Shown: positions 16,008 through 24,693 of the stretch, piece after piece
Position numbering within the stretch: position 1 is the stretch's first letter
How the letters are laid out: each line of letters opens with the position of its first letter
NCBI GenBank assembly: GCA_035293565.1
Contig: DATGMP010000036.1
Location: 1-64,000, forward strand
Length of the DNA: 64,000 nt
Source: DATGMP01 sp035293565
GTDB taxonomy: Bacteria > Pseudomonadota > Alphaproteobacteria > BOG-932 > Roseiterribacteraceae
Reading direction: 5' to 3'
Made by a program: the position numbers and the translations under genes
The notes under the pieces: model-generated
What the model was told of the DNA's origin: nothing
The model's input: the letters and a program-made list of their open reading frames with translations, nothing else
The model's database searches: none

Positions 16008-17732
16008 ATGCTCGATCCGGTCTTAAGCGAAATCGTCAAGAACGCGCTGTTGATGGTGGCGCAGGAGGCGGGAATCCGCGCCGCCAGGAGTGCGGGATCG
16101 ACCTTCGTCAGCCAGTCGGCGGAGGTCGCCTGCGCGCTGTTCGACAAGGACGCGCGGCTGATCGCGCAGACCGATGTCGGCCAGATGCATCTCTCCGCGT
16201 TGCGCAGCATGCTGGCCGAGACGCTCAAGGATCATCCGCCGGCGACGCTCGAGGACGGCGACATCCTGATCACCAACGACCATTTCCGGGGCGGCATCCA
16301 CCCGACCGACGTCGGCGCCTTCCGGCCGATCTTCCATGACGGCAAGCCCGCCTTTTATTGCGGCGTGATGATGATCGTCTCCGACCTCGGCGGCATTTCG
16401 GCCGGCGGGCTGCCGGCCAATGCGACCGAATGCTTCCATGAGGGGCTGATCATCCCGCCCTTGAAGCTCTACAATGCCGGCGTCCTGGACAAGGGCCTGT
16501 CGCGGATGATCCGGGCCAACAGCCGCACGCCCGACAAGATTGCCGCCGATATCGATGCGCTCGCCGCCGGCGGCAATGTCGCGGCCAAGCGGATCGGCGA
16601 GCTGGTCGCTAAATATGGTTACGAGAAGCTGTCGGCGATCATCGACGAGCTGCTCGATTATTCCGAGCGGTTGGTGCGCCAGGGAATCGCCAAGATGCCG
16701 CCGGGCAAATATCGCGGCTCCTATGAGGTCGAGGAGGACGGGATCGAGCTCGGCAAGACCTACAAGGTTCAGGTCGAGGTGACGATCGACGGCTCGACCG
16801 CGAGCTTCGATTTCACCGGCACGTCGCCGCAGGCGCGGGGCGCGATCAACTGTTCTTATTCGCAATCGCTCTCCTGCGTGGTCTTCGCGCTGCGCTGCTA
16901 CATCGATCCGTCGATCACGATGAACGAGGGTTTCTATCGGCCGCTCAAGCTGAACTTTCCGCATGGCTCGCTGGTCAATCCGCGCTACCCCGCGGCGGCC
17001 AATCTGCGGCTTGCGGGCGGCCAGGCGATCATCGACGCCATCAACGAGGCGCTGGAGCCGGCCTATCCCGAGCTCACGACCGGCGCGCCGTCGACCGTCC
17101 ACACCGTGACCGCGCATGGCAAGGTGCCGGGCAGCGACGAGCGCATGTGGAGCATGCTCGATGTCAGCATGGGGCCGGGCGGCGCGCGGGCGGGGATCGA
17201 TGCCGACGACGGGTTGCCTTTCCTGATGCACGGCAATTCGGGCTATGAGCGCAACACCGAGGGATACGAGATCAGCTATCCGGTGATCTATCGCCGGGTC
17301 GAGCTGGTGCCGGATTCGGGCGGCCCGGGTAAATGGCGCGGAAGCTGCGGCATCGTGCGCGAGATCGAATTCCTGACCGACGTCCAGCTCACGACCCGTG
17401 CCACCGATCGTTGCCGCAAGCCGCCGCGCGGCGCCGCCGGCGGCAAGCCGGGTCTGGGCGGCAGCTGGATCCTGAATCAGGGTCAGGCCGACGAGCAGGA
17501 GCTGCCCTATAAGAAGACGAACCATCCCGCGCGCGCGGGGGATGTGCTGACCTGCACGGTCTCGGGCGGCGGCGGCTACGGCGATCCGTTCGAGCGCGAT
17601 CCCGAACTGGTCGCCCGCGACGTGCGCATGGGGCGCGTCTCGATCGCGCGCGCGGCGTCCGATTACGGCGTGGCGATCGATCCGAAGACGGGCGATGTCG
17701 ACGCGGCCGCAACCGCGCGGCTCAGAAAATAG
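16008..17732 (+). CDS. hyuB: Hydantoinase B/oxoprolinase family protein
   Basis: A 574-residue HyuB-type subunit. It begins LDPVLSEIVKNALLMVAQEAG, contains DGDILITNDHFRGGIHPTDVG (typical metal-site region GD....ND...gg.H..D), and ends in GDVLTCTVSGGGGYGDPFERD. With HyuA it forms ATP-dependent amidohydrolases or carboxylases (N-methylhydantoinase, 5-oxoprolinase, caprolactamase, acetophenone carboxylase). Which reaction occurs here cannot be told. I start at ATG 16008, where the family begins; a GTG at 15954 adds 18 unrelated residues. hyuA follows after 20 bases. A KstR2-type site lies 55 bases upstream. Confidence 0.92.
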   Translation: MLDPVLSEIVKNALLMVAQEAGIRAARSAGSTFVSQSAEVACALFDKDARLIAQTDVGQMHLSALRSMLAETLKDHPPATLEDGDILITNDHFRGGIHPTDVGAFRPIFHDGKPAFYCGVMMIVSDLGGISAGGLPANATECFHEGLIIPPLKLYNAGVLDKGLSRMIRANSRTPDKIAADIDALAAGGNVAAKRIGELVAKYGYEKLSAIIDELLDYSERLVRQGIAKMPPGKYRGSYEVEEDGIELGKTYKVQVEVTIDGSTASFDFTGTSPQARGAINCSYSQSLSCVVFALRCYIDPSITMNEGFYRPLKLNFPHGSLVNPRYPAAANLRLAGGQAIIDAINEALEPAYPELTTGAPSTVHTVTAHGKVPGSDERMWSMLDVSMGPGGARAGIDADDGLPFLMHGNSGYERNTEGYEISYPVIYRRVELVPDSGGPGKWRGSCGIVREIEFLTDVQLTTRATDRCRKPPRGAAGGKPGLGGSWILNQGQADEQELPYKKTNHPARAGDVLTCTVSGGGGYGDPFERDPELVARDVRMGRVSIARAASDYGVAIDPKTGDVDAAATARLRK

Positions 17733-17752
17733 AACACCACTAGGACCGCCTT

Positions 17753-19840
17753 ATGCAGCGTAAATTCTTCGTCGGGGTCGATATCGGCGGCACGTTCACC
17801 GACCTCGTGCTGGCCGAGGACGGCACCGCGCGGTTCCACAACGTCAAGACACTGACCACGCCGGCCAATCCCGTCGAGGGCGTCATCAAGGCCGTCACCG
17901 AAGCGCTGGCTGAAGTGGGCGCGCAGCCGACCGAGTTGCGGCGGCTCGTGCATGCGACCACCTTGCCGACGAATCTGGTGTTGGAGCGGAACGGCGCGCG
18001 CGTCGCTTATGTGACGACGAAAGGGTTCGGCGACATCTTCGAGCTGTCGAAGCAGAAGCCGGTCGGCGTCGATCGCTTCAACTTGCTCTATCGCCGCCCG
18101 CCGCCGCTGGTGCCGCGCGACATGGTGGCGGAGATTCCCGAGCGCATGGATGCCAAGGGCCAGGTGGTGAGGCCGCTCGATTTGGTGGCCGCCGAGGAGG
18201 CAATCCGTCAACTCGAGAAGAAGCGACCTGAGGCGGTCGCGGTTTGCTTCATGCACGCTTATGCGAACCCGGCGCATGAACGGGCGGTGGGCGATCTGAT
18301 CCGCAAGCATATGCCCTATGCCTATGTGAGCCTGTCATCCGACGTGTGGCCCGAGTTCCAGGAATATGAGCGCGCCTCGACGACCGTGCTCTCAGGCTAT
18401 ATCGGGCCCACTCTGTCGGCCTATGTGCACGAGCTGGAGCATGATCTCGAAGAGCTCGGCATCCGATGCTCGCTGCAGATCATGCAATCATCGGGCGGCG
18501 TAATGACGGCGGCGGACGCGGCGCGCAAAGCCGCTTATGTGATCGAATCCGGACCGGCGGCGGGCGTTATCGCGTCGGCGCATCTGGGTCAGCAATGCGG
18601 CCATCCGGATCTCATCTCCTTCGACATGGGCGGCACAACGGCGAAGGCCGGCGTCGTGCGTCACGGGCGGCCGCGCATCACGCATGATTTCCGCGTCGGC
18701 GGCAGCGTCAGCGCCGGCGCCAAGGGGTCGGGCGAGCCGATCCGCATTCCCGTGATCGACTTGGCCGAGGTCGGCGCCGGCGGCGGCAGCATTGCGTGGG
18801 TCGACGATGGCGGGCTGATCCAGGTGGGTCCGAAGAGCGCCGGCGCCTCGCCCGGGCCGGCTTGCTATGGCTTCGGCGGGGTGGAGCCCACAGTGACCGA
18901 CGCCAATGTCGTGCTGGGCTATCTCAATCCCGACTATTTTCTCGGCGGCAAGATGGAGATCCACCCCGATCTCAGCCGCAAGGCGATCGCAGAGCGGGTC
19001 GGCGACAAGGTCGGACTCGATGTCGTGGCGGCCGCCGAAGGAATTTATGAGCTCGCCAATACGCATATGGGCTCGGCGATCCGCATCGTGACGCTTCAGC
19101 GCGGCATCGATCCGCGCGAATTCGCGATTACCGCCTTCGGCGGCGCAGGACCAATCCATGTCGTGAAGGTGGCGGAGCAGTTCGACATCCCCCTGGTCAT
19201 CGTGCCGCCCTCGCCGGGCGTGAAATCCGCTTTCGGTCTTCTTGTCTCCGATCTCGCTTACGATTATGTGGCGACCTCGCTGATGCCGGCCGCCGATGCG
19301 GACTTCGCGCAGCTCAACCGCATCATGAGCGATCTCGAGCAAGCCGGCCGCAGCGACCTTGGCCGTGAAGGGACGGAGGCCGAGATCCGCATCGAGCGCG
19401 CGCTCGGTGTGCGCTTCATGAGTCAGATGCTCGATCTCGCCGTGCCGATCGCCGACGGTCCGATCACGGCGGCGACGATCGCGCAGGCCGACAAGGATTT
19501 CCGCGAGCTCTATTTCGAGATGTGCGGCATGCGCCCCACCGATCCGTGCTTCCTGGTGAGCTGCCAGGTGCGCGCGGTGGGGGTCGTCCCAAAGCCCGAG
19601 ATTCCAGCGCAGCCGAAAGGCGACGGCAAGGCTGAACGGGCGCTGAAGACATCGCGCCGAGCCTATTTCGGCGAGGCGGGATTTGTGGAAACGCGCGTCT
19701 ACGATCGCACCGCGCTCCGCCCCGGCGATCGTATCGCCGGACCTGCGATTCTGGAGGAACCGGATTCGACAACGGTCTGCCCGCCGGGCTACGCCATCGA
19801 GGTCGATCCGTATTTGAACGTGCTGATTGGGAAGGAATGA
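17753..19840 (+). CDS. hyuA: Hydantoinase A/oxoprolinase family protein
   Basis: A 695-residue HyuA subunit with an actin/ASKHA-type ATP-binding fold: the phosphate-1 loop FFVGVDIGGTFTDLVLAEDG at the N-terminus, the second nucleotide site SFDMGGTTAKAGVV around residue 290, and FGGAGPIHVVKVAEQFDIP around residue 464. It supplies ATP-driven activation for the paired HyuB subunit. The order here is hyuB-hyuA with 20 bases between. Possible reactions are opening a lactam, hydantoin or imide ring, or carboxylating a ketone. The surrounding acyl-CoA and SDR genes fit either. Confidence 0.93.
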   Translation: MQRKFFVGVDIGGTFTDLVLAEDGTARFHNVKTLTTPANPVEGVIKAVTEALAEVGAQPTELRRLVHATTLPTNLVLERNGARVAYVTTKGFGDIFELSKQKPVGVDRFNLLYRRPPPLVPRDMVAEIPERMDAKGQVVRPLDLVAAEEAIRQLEKKRPEAVAVCFMHAYANPAHERAVGDLIRKHMPYAYVSLSSDVWPEFQEYERASTTVLSGYIGPTLSAYVHELEHDLEELGIRCSLQIMQSSGGVMTAADAARKAAYVIESGPAAGVIASAHLGQQCGHPDLISFDMGGTTAKAGVVRHGRPRITHDFRVGGSVSAGAKGSGEPIRIPVIDLAEVGAGGGSIAWVDDGGLIQVGPKSAGASPGPACYGFGGVEPTVTDANVVLGYLNPDYFLGGKMEIHPDLSRKAIAERVGDKVGLDVVAAAEGIYELANTHMGSAIRIVTLQRGIDPREFAITAFGGAGPIHVVKVAEQFDIPLVIVPPSPGVKSAFGLLVSDLAYDYVATSLMPAADADFAQLNRIMSDLEQAGRSDLGREGTEAEIRIERALGVRFMSQMLDLAVPIADGPITAATIAQADKDFRELYFEMCGMRPTDPCFLVSCQVRAVGVVPKPEIPAQPKGDGKAERALKTSRRAYFGEAGFVETRVYDRTALRPGDRIAGPAILEEPDSTTVCPPGYAIEVDPYLNVLIGKE

Positions 19841-19863
19841 ACCTTCAGATCATCCGATCCGCA

Positions 19864-20667
19864 CTAAAGCTCGTCTACGTACTTGTCGGTTCCCGGCACC
19901 GTCGGAATGAACGGCGCGGCGTAGATCACGCGGCCCAGTCGGGACGCAGTCAGCGCGCGCTCCAACTCACCGAACTTCGTCCGCCACCATTCGCCGGGCT
20001 CCTGCTCCAGGAATGACAGCAGCAAATAGCGGCGATCGAGTTCGGCCGGGTCGGGGCGCGGCACATATTTGGGGGCGTCGTCGGGAAGAGACTCGGGACG
20101 GAAGGCGAGCGTCATTGCGACGGGTGAGCCGGACTGGAAGCGCGGCAGCTCCTTGTCCCGCAGCCAGCCCGAAAGCTGCGCGTCGGTGACGCCGTCGGCG
20201 CGATCGATCATGACGACCGAGATGCCTTTATAGGGATGCTCGAGCGCGAGCTCAGGCGGTACGCCGTCCGGATCGCGGAAGGCGCCCCAAGGATATTGGT
20301 AGAAGGCGGTCGAGACGTTGTCGCGCGCCGGCTGCATCCGGTTCTGTTTGTGGAGCTGCAACACCTGATCGACCGACCAGCGCAGAGTCTCTTCGTAGGT
20401 TCCCGCCTGGATCCAGTAAGTGACGAGGTAAGAACCTTTGCGAATATCATCGACGATCGGCGTGTCTGCCGGGAAGCGCAGCGCCTTCAGTGGCCGTGTC
20501 GCGACCCAGCGGCGGGCGGAGAGATAATTCTCGCCGATCATGCAGCCGGCGAAGAAATGATCGCGCTCGTACCAGCGATGAAATTCGCGCGCATGGCCAG
20601 GCTTGGGCTCGACGATCGAGAACATCACTGTGCCGAGCTTGATCTCGGGAATGTCTTTCATCGTCAC
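19864..20667 (-). CDS. Unknown protein, possible double dimeric alpha/beta-barrel
   Basis: A 267-residue cytoplasmic protein without a family I can name. The N-terminal half has IKLGTVMFSIVEPKPGHAREFHRWYERDHF in which FHrWYerDH recalls EthD/Dabb small alpha/beta-barrel proteins. A second copy-like segment, ISVVMIDRADGVTDAQLSGWLRDKELPRF, begins near residue 148, suggesting two fused barrels. Such folds often bind or cyclise hydrophobic ring compounds. Its GTG at 20667 overlaps the SDR stop by four bases (GTGA); an ATG at 20661 has AAGG at 9 bases and is an equally good start. It ends the operon 22984-19864. Confidence 0.7.
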   Translation of the reverse strand: MTMKDIPEIKLGTVMFSIVEPKPGHAREFHRWYERDHFFAGCMIGENYLSARRWVATRPLKALRFPADTPIVDDIRKGSYLVTYWIQAGTYEETLRWSVDQVLQLHKQNRMQPARDNVSTAFYQYPWGAFRDPDGVPPELALEHPYKGISVVMIDRADGVTDAQLSGWLRDKELPRFQSGSPVAMTLAFRPESLPDDAPKYVPRPDPAELDRRYLLLSFLEQEPGEWWRTKFGELERALTASRLGRVIYAAPFIPTVPGTDKYVDEL

Positions 20668-21530
20668 TCGCCTTTCAGCCGCTTGCGGAGCGCGGGATCG
20701 GTGACGAACACGGGCAGATCGTCGCCGTCATTGTAGGGGGCGCGCGCGAGCATGCCGCCATCGACCGCGAGCACCTGTCCCGTAACGTAGGCGGCAAGGT
20801 CGGACAACAGGAACAGCACGACGCCTGCGATGTCCTCCGGCCGGCCTCGACGGCCGAGCGGAATCGTCTCGCGAGTCTTGCGCTTCAGATCCTCGGGTTC
20901 GACCGTATCGAAGCTGGCGCGGCCGAGCTTCTTCGTTTTGATGGTGCCGGGCGCCACCGCGTTGACGCGGATGTTCTTGCTGCCCCATTCGACCGCCATC
21001 GAGCGCGTGAGATTGATCAGGGCAGCCTTGGCCGCGCCATAGCCGGCCCCGTACGCCATCGAGACCAGGCCCGCCGCTGATGCGATATTGATGATCGAAC
21101 CGCCTTGCCCATGTGCCGCGATGGCGCGCGCGACCGCGGTCGCGACATTGAAGGGTGGGCGCGTGTTGAATGCCATCACATCCTCGAAGGAGGGCGCGGC
21201 GGCCGGATCGAGCAGCGATATCCAATGGCTCGGCAGCATGCCGCCCACGACATTGACCGAGCCGCTGAGCGCGCCGGCTTCGTCCGCGGCGCGTTTCACG
21301 GCCTCATCGGCGGCGGCCGGATCCATGAGATCGGCTGAAAGCACGCGATGCTTGTCGCCAAATGGCGCGAGCGCCTCGGTCGCGATCTTGCAGCCAAGCT
21401 CGGTCTTATCGATGCCGATCACCGTCGCGCCTGCCTCGGCCAACATGGTGCAGACCGTCGTGCCGATTCCCGCGCCGCCCGCGCCGGCGACGATATAGGC
21501 GCGGCCGGAGAGGTCGATCGCTTTGGCCAT
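20664..21530 (-). CDS. Short-chain dehydrogenase/reductase
   Basis: A 288-residue classical SDR that oxidises or reduces an alcohol/ketone with NAD(P). The glycine-rich loop GAGGAGIG (about residues 16-23), the catalytic serine region IINIASAAG and YGAAK are intact, and VDGG closes the fold. The last 25 residues (DGDDLPVFVTDPALRKRLKGE end) are an extra tail. The frame runs open upstream to 21758, antisense-like and arginine-rich, so I start at ATG 21530. It begins 2 bases after the preceding SDR's stop and overlaps the next gene. Confidence 0.9.
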   Translation of the reverse strand: MAKAIDLSGRAYIVAGAGGAGIGTTVCTMLAEAGATVIGIDKTELGCKIATEALAPFGDKHRVLSADLMDPAAADEAVKRAADEAGALSGSVNVVGGMLPSHWISLLDPAAAPSFEDVMAFNTRPPFNVATAVARAIAAHGQGGSIINIASAAGLVSMAYGAGYGAAKAALINLTRSMAVEWGSKNIRVNAVAPGTIKTKKLGRASFDTVEPEDLKRKTRETIPLGRRGRPEDIAGVVLFLLSDLAAYVTGQVLAVDGGMLARAPYNDGDDLPVFVTDPALRKRLKGE

Positions 21531-21532
21531 GG

Positions 21533-22219
21533 TCAAATCGACATCAGATTGCCGCCATCCACCATCAGCGTGGTTCCGGTGACGATGCCGGGGGCGGTGG
21601 CGAAGGTCGCGATGAAAGGCGCGATCTCGGTCCGGAGATCGGGCGCATGGCCGAGCGCATTGGGCGTTCGGGTCTCGGCAGGCGCGCGACGCGCTTGCGG
21701 GTGAAGCTGCTCGGGCGTGAGCGCCAGGCAATTGACGGTGATCCCGACTTCGCCCCATTTGCGCGCGGCCGCCTTGGAGAGCGACCGTGCGCCCTCGGCC
21801 ACCGCGCTGTAGGGCGCGAGCCCATCGGCGCCGGTAATGGCGATCGTCGGCACCAGCAGGAGTATGCCGCCGCCGCGGCCTTTCATCGCTTTATGCGCAG
21901 CCTGCATCGCGACGCGGATCGATTTCAGCGGCACCTCGCAAAGCCGGAGCCATTCGGGCTCGGGCAGCTCGGCGAAGACGACCGGCGCAAGATTGGCCGG
22001 ATCCGTCACCGGCAGCACCGCAAGGTCGATCGGGCCGAGCTTCGCCGCGATTTGCTCGACGGCGGCTTCGACCGCGGCGCGGTCGTCGAGCTTGGCTTGG
22101 GCGGGTCCGATCGCCGCTACCTGCGCGCCGGCGTCCGTCAAGCCGGCGGCGATTGCGATTCCCGCCGCTCCGGCGTCACCGATGATCAGCGCGACCTTGC
22201 CTTGCAGTGTTTGGCTCAT
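21533..22219 (-). CDS. Degenerate SDR-fold protein lacking catalytic residues
   Basis: A 228-residue SDR-fold protein between two normal SDR genes. The nucleotide loop is altered (IIGDAGAAGIAIAAGL). At the active site the usual Tyr-x-x-x-Lys reads APYSAVAEGA, so the lysine is alanine. The serine normally about 13 residues before the tyrosine is missing (VPTIAITGADG). The C-terminal end GTTLMVDGGNLMS is still SDR-like. Without Ser and Lys it is unlikely to be an ordinary dehydrogenase; a structural partner of a neighbouring SDR is possible. The reading frame is intact and the spacing (2 and 9 bases) is operon-like, arguing against random decay. Confidence 0.82.
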   Translation of the reverse strand: MSQTLQGKVALIIGDAGAAGIAIAAGLTDAGAQVAAIGPAQAKLDDRAAVEAAVEQIAAKLGPIDLAVLPVTDPANLAPVVFAELPEPEWLRLCEVPLKSIRVAMQAAHKAMKGRGGGILLLVPTIAITGADGLAPYSAVAEGARSLSKAAARKWGEVGITVNCLALTPEQLHPQARRAPAETRTPNALGHAPDLRTEIAPFIATFATAPGIVTGTTLMVDGGNLMSI

Positions 22220-22228
22220 GTCTTGCCT

Positions 22229-22984
22229 CTAAAGCATCAGGGCGCCGCCATTCACCACCAGCGTCTGGCCGGAGATGAAGGCGCTGTCGTCGCCGATCAG
22301 GAAATTGATCACATTGCCGATATCGGGCTCGGGATCGCCGATGCGGCGCAGCGCGGCGCGGACTTCGATATAGTCGCGCATCTGCGGCCAGGCTTCGAAG
22401 AACTCGCCCATCGCGGGGGTCATCGCGACGGGGGCCAGCGTATTGACGCGAATTCCGTCCACGCCCCATTCGCGGGCCAGGCTTTTGACGAGCGTCCGCT
22501 GCGCGCCCTTCACGGCCGAATAGACCGGAAGCGGCAGGCTGCCCTCGATCCCGGCATTGGAGACCAGCACGATCAGCGTACCCTTGGTCTCGCGGAGCGC
22601 CGGCAGCGCCGCCTGGCCGCAGACGAGCGTGCCGCGAAGAGCGACGCGGACCTGGTCGTCCCAATCCTCCTCGGTCACATCCTCGAGCGGGCGGGGGCGG
22701 CCGGAAAAGCGGCTGGTCGCGTTATGAACCACGGCATCCAGCCGGCCATACAGGTCGAGCGCCGCCTTGACCGCCGCGTCGATTTCCACCCGATTGACGA
22801 CGTCGGCGCGCGCGGCGATCGCCCGGCCGCCGCGGGCCTCGATTTCACGGGCGACGCCGGTGGCGGCCTCCAGGTTTCGGGCGGTCACCACGACCGCGGC
22901 GCCGGCCGCGCCGGCGGCCAGCGCAATGCCGCGCCCCACGCCCTGCGACGCCCCGGTGACCAGAACTGCTCCGCCCCTCAGCAT
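22229..22984 (-). CDS. Short-chain dehydrogenase/reductase
   Basis: A 251-residue classical SDR: VLVTGASQGVGRGIAL near the N-terminus gives the TGxxxGxG cofactor motif, NATSRF stands at the NNAG position, VSNAGIEG supplies the serine region, YSAVK the active site, and VVNGG the C-terminal turn. The ATG at 22984 is the natural start; the frame continues to 23518 but that part opposes the divergent SDR gene. It heads a four-gene minus operon and is separated from the divergent SDR by 114 bases that hold a perfect KstR2-type palindrome. Confidence 0.92.
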   Translation of the reverse strand: MLRGGAVLVTGASQGVGRGIALAAGAAGAAVVVTARNLEAATGVAREIEARGGRAIAARADVVNRVEIDAAVKAALDLYGRLDAVVHNATSRFSGRPRPLEDVTEEDWDDQVRVALRGTLVCGQAALPALRETKGTLIVLVSNAGIEGSLPLPVYSAVKGAQRTLVKSLAREWGVDGIRVNTLAPVAMTPAMGEFFEAWPQMRDYIEVRAALRRIGDPEPDIGNVINFLIGDDSAFISGQTLVVNGGALML

Positions 22985-23022
22985 CCGGCATTCCTCCCCT
23001 TCTTCGGGGGTCAAAATACAGC

Positions 23023-23032
23023 CAAGCGCTTG
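23023..23032. promoter_or_regulatory. Perfect CAAGnnCTTG operator candidate
   Basis: The palindrome CAAGCGCTTG lies between the divergent SDR genes starting at 22984 (-) and 23099 (+). It equals the fixed core of the mycobacterial KstR2 operator (AnCAAGnnCTTGnT), with the right flank T-x-T also fitting partly. A KstR2-like repressor is encoded at 15178-15810, so joint control of both SDR transcripts is the simple reading. Confidence 0.55.
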
Positions 23033-23098
23033 TTTGGCAACAAGGCTCTTGCCTCTTTCGTTTTCCGCGCCGAATTTGGACCGAGAAGGGGAAGGTTC

Positions 23099-23920
23099 AT
23101 GGCGACGGAAGCATCCAAGACACTCGAAGGCCGGGTCGCGATCGTGACCGGGGCGAGCCGCGGCATCGGCAAGGCCATCTCCGAACGCTTGGCCTCGGCC
23201 GGGGCAACCGTGGTGCTGGCCGCGAGAAGCCTCTCCGAGAGCGATGATCTCCCCGGCACGGTCGAAGCGACCGCCAAGGAGATCGAGGGGCGCGGCGGCA
23301 AGGCGCTGCCCATGGCGTGTGACGTAGAGGCGGAGGCCGATCGGGCGCGGCTTGTCGAATCCACGCTGAAGCGCTTCGGTCGGGTCGACATATTGGTCAA
23401 CAATGCAGGCCGCGCGGTGCTCGAGCATGTGGTCGAGATGGACTACGTCAATTGCGAGAGCCAGGCCCGGCAGTATCTGCTGGGGCCGTTGGATCTGATC
23501 CTCCGCTGCGTGCCGCATATGCGCAACCAGGGCGCCGGCTGGATCATCAATCTAGGCTCGGCGACCGCCAACCCGCCGTATCGCAAGACGCGCCTCAACT
23601 GGTATGGCGCGCTCAAGGCGGCCGTGCATCGGATGACCGAAGGCTTCGCGGTCGAGCTGATCGATCACAATATCTCGGTCAATGCGGTGTCGCCGGTCTC
23701 CACGATCATGACGCCGGGCGTGGATTCGTTGCACATCATCACGCCCGAAATGATGCACCGGGTCGAGACGATCGAGCATATCGCCGAGGCCGCGCTCACC
23801 GTTTGCGAGTCCAAGCCGGCCGATTTGAACGGGCGGATATTGTTCTCCTACAAATTTCTCGACGAGATCGGCCGGCCGACGCGTTCGCTGGACGGCAAGA
23901 CCATCGTTCATCCGCGATGA
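23099..23920 (+). CDS. Short-chain dehydrogenase/reductase
   Basis: A 273-residue SDR with TGASRGIG (about residues 19-26), NNAG, LGSATAN in the serine region, and YGALK. ATG 23099 is preceded by GGGGAAGG. The frame is open far upstream (to 21362), but that part is antisense to the two SDR genes on the other strand. The C-terminus is unusual in lacking the standard VDGG and ending KFLDEIGRPTRSLDGKTIVHPR, a form seen in SDRs acting on bulky CoA or ring substrates. The cupin gene follows by 21 bases. Confidence 0.9.
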   Translation: MATEASKTLEGRVAIVTGASRGIGKAISERLASAGATVVLAARSLSESDDLPGTVEATAKEIEGRGGKALPMACDVEAEADRARLVESTLKRFGRVDILVNNAGRAVLEHVVEMDYVNCESQARQYLLGPLDLILRCVPHMRNQGAGWIINLGSATANPPYRKTRLNWYGALKAAVHRMTEGFAVELIDHNISVNAVSPVSTIMTPGVDSLHIITPEMMHRVETIEHIAEAALTVCESKPADLNGRILFSYKFLDEIGRPTRSLDGKTIVHPR

Positions 23921-23941
23921 GAAAGGCCAAGGAGGTGACCC

Positions 23942-24646
23942 ATGCTCCAAGCAACGACGGCCGATGAAGCGATCGCCCGCAACCGGGTTCAGCGGGACGA
24001 CAAGGGCGCGACGGCGACCGACTTCATCGGAGCCCGTGGCGTGGTCTCGCGGGATTCTCTGGCCTTCCTCGTCTACAACCCCCCGCATTACGAGACCCCA
24101 GCTCACTATCACGATGTGAATCAATTCCAGCTGGTCGTGCAGGGCAGCGCGTTTTTCGGCAAGCATCGTGTCAAGGTCGGGTCGGTCCATTATGCCGAGC
24201 ACGGCACGCCCTACGGTCCGATCATGCCCGAGGATCATGGCCTTTCCTATTTCACGCTGCGCCAGACGTCACCCGGCGGCTATTTCATCATGCCGGGCGC
24301 CAAGGCCGGCATGAACCGCAAGACCGGACGCACCAAGATGGCCGACGCGTCGACGGCGCTCACAGGTTTCACCGGCATGTCGGAGCTGTTTCGGGTGGAT
24401 GACGGACTGTCGGCGTATGAAACGGCGGCTTCGGCCGGGGACCCGTTGCCGCTGCCCGAGATCGACCATGGCGGCGCCTTCATCGTGATCATGGCCGGTC
24501 AGGCAATAATGGACGGCCGGGCCTATCCCGAACGCTCCTGCATCTCGGTGGCTGCGGGCGATCCGCTGCCCCTCCTTACCGCCGGCCCGAAGGGCGCGGC
24601 GGCGATCTTCATGACGTTCCCCCGGCTTCCCGCAGGCAACGCCTAG
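23942..24646 (+). CDS. Cupin-fold protein
   Basis: A 234-residue protein with a cupin motif near residues 50-85: PAHYHDVNQFQLVVQGSAFF (metal-ligand H-x-H and the glutamine/glutamate position), then YGPIMPEDHGLSYFTLR. A second, weaker half ends in SVAAGDPLPLLT. Cupins bind divalent metals and serve as dioxygenases, isomerases or sensors. It follows an SDR by 21 bases in one transcript. An exact enzyme activity cannot be assigned. Confidence 0.75.
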   Translation: MLQATTADEAIARNRVQRDDKGATATDFIGARGVVSRDSLAFLVYNPPHYETPAHYHDVNQFQLVVQGSAFFGKHRVKVGSVHYAEHGTPYGPIMPEDHGLSYFTLRQTSPGGYFIMPGAKAGMNRKTGRTKMADASTALTGFTGMSELFRVDDGLSAYETAASAGDPLPLPEIDHGGAFIVIMAGQAIMDGRAYPERSCISVAAGDPLPLLTAGPKGAAAIFMTFPRLPAGNA

Positions 24647-24693
24647 AGGTATGTAACGTCCACCACTCACGTCATGACCGGACACGCGATCCG

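Noticed and set aside
16023..17525. 500-codon minus-strand frame opposite hyuB
   Set aside because: Shadow of hyuB codons; HyuB motifs on the plus strand are unambiguous.
21362..23098. Open frame upstream of the SDR at 23099 (plus strand)
   Set aside because: Arg/His-rich, antisense to two clear SDR genes, without any family pattern; caused by high GC and few stops.
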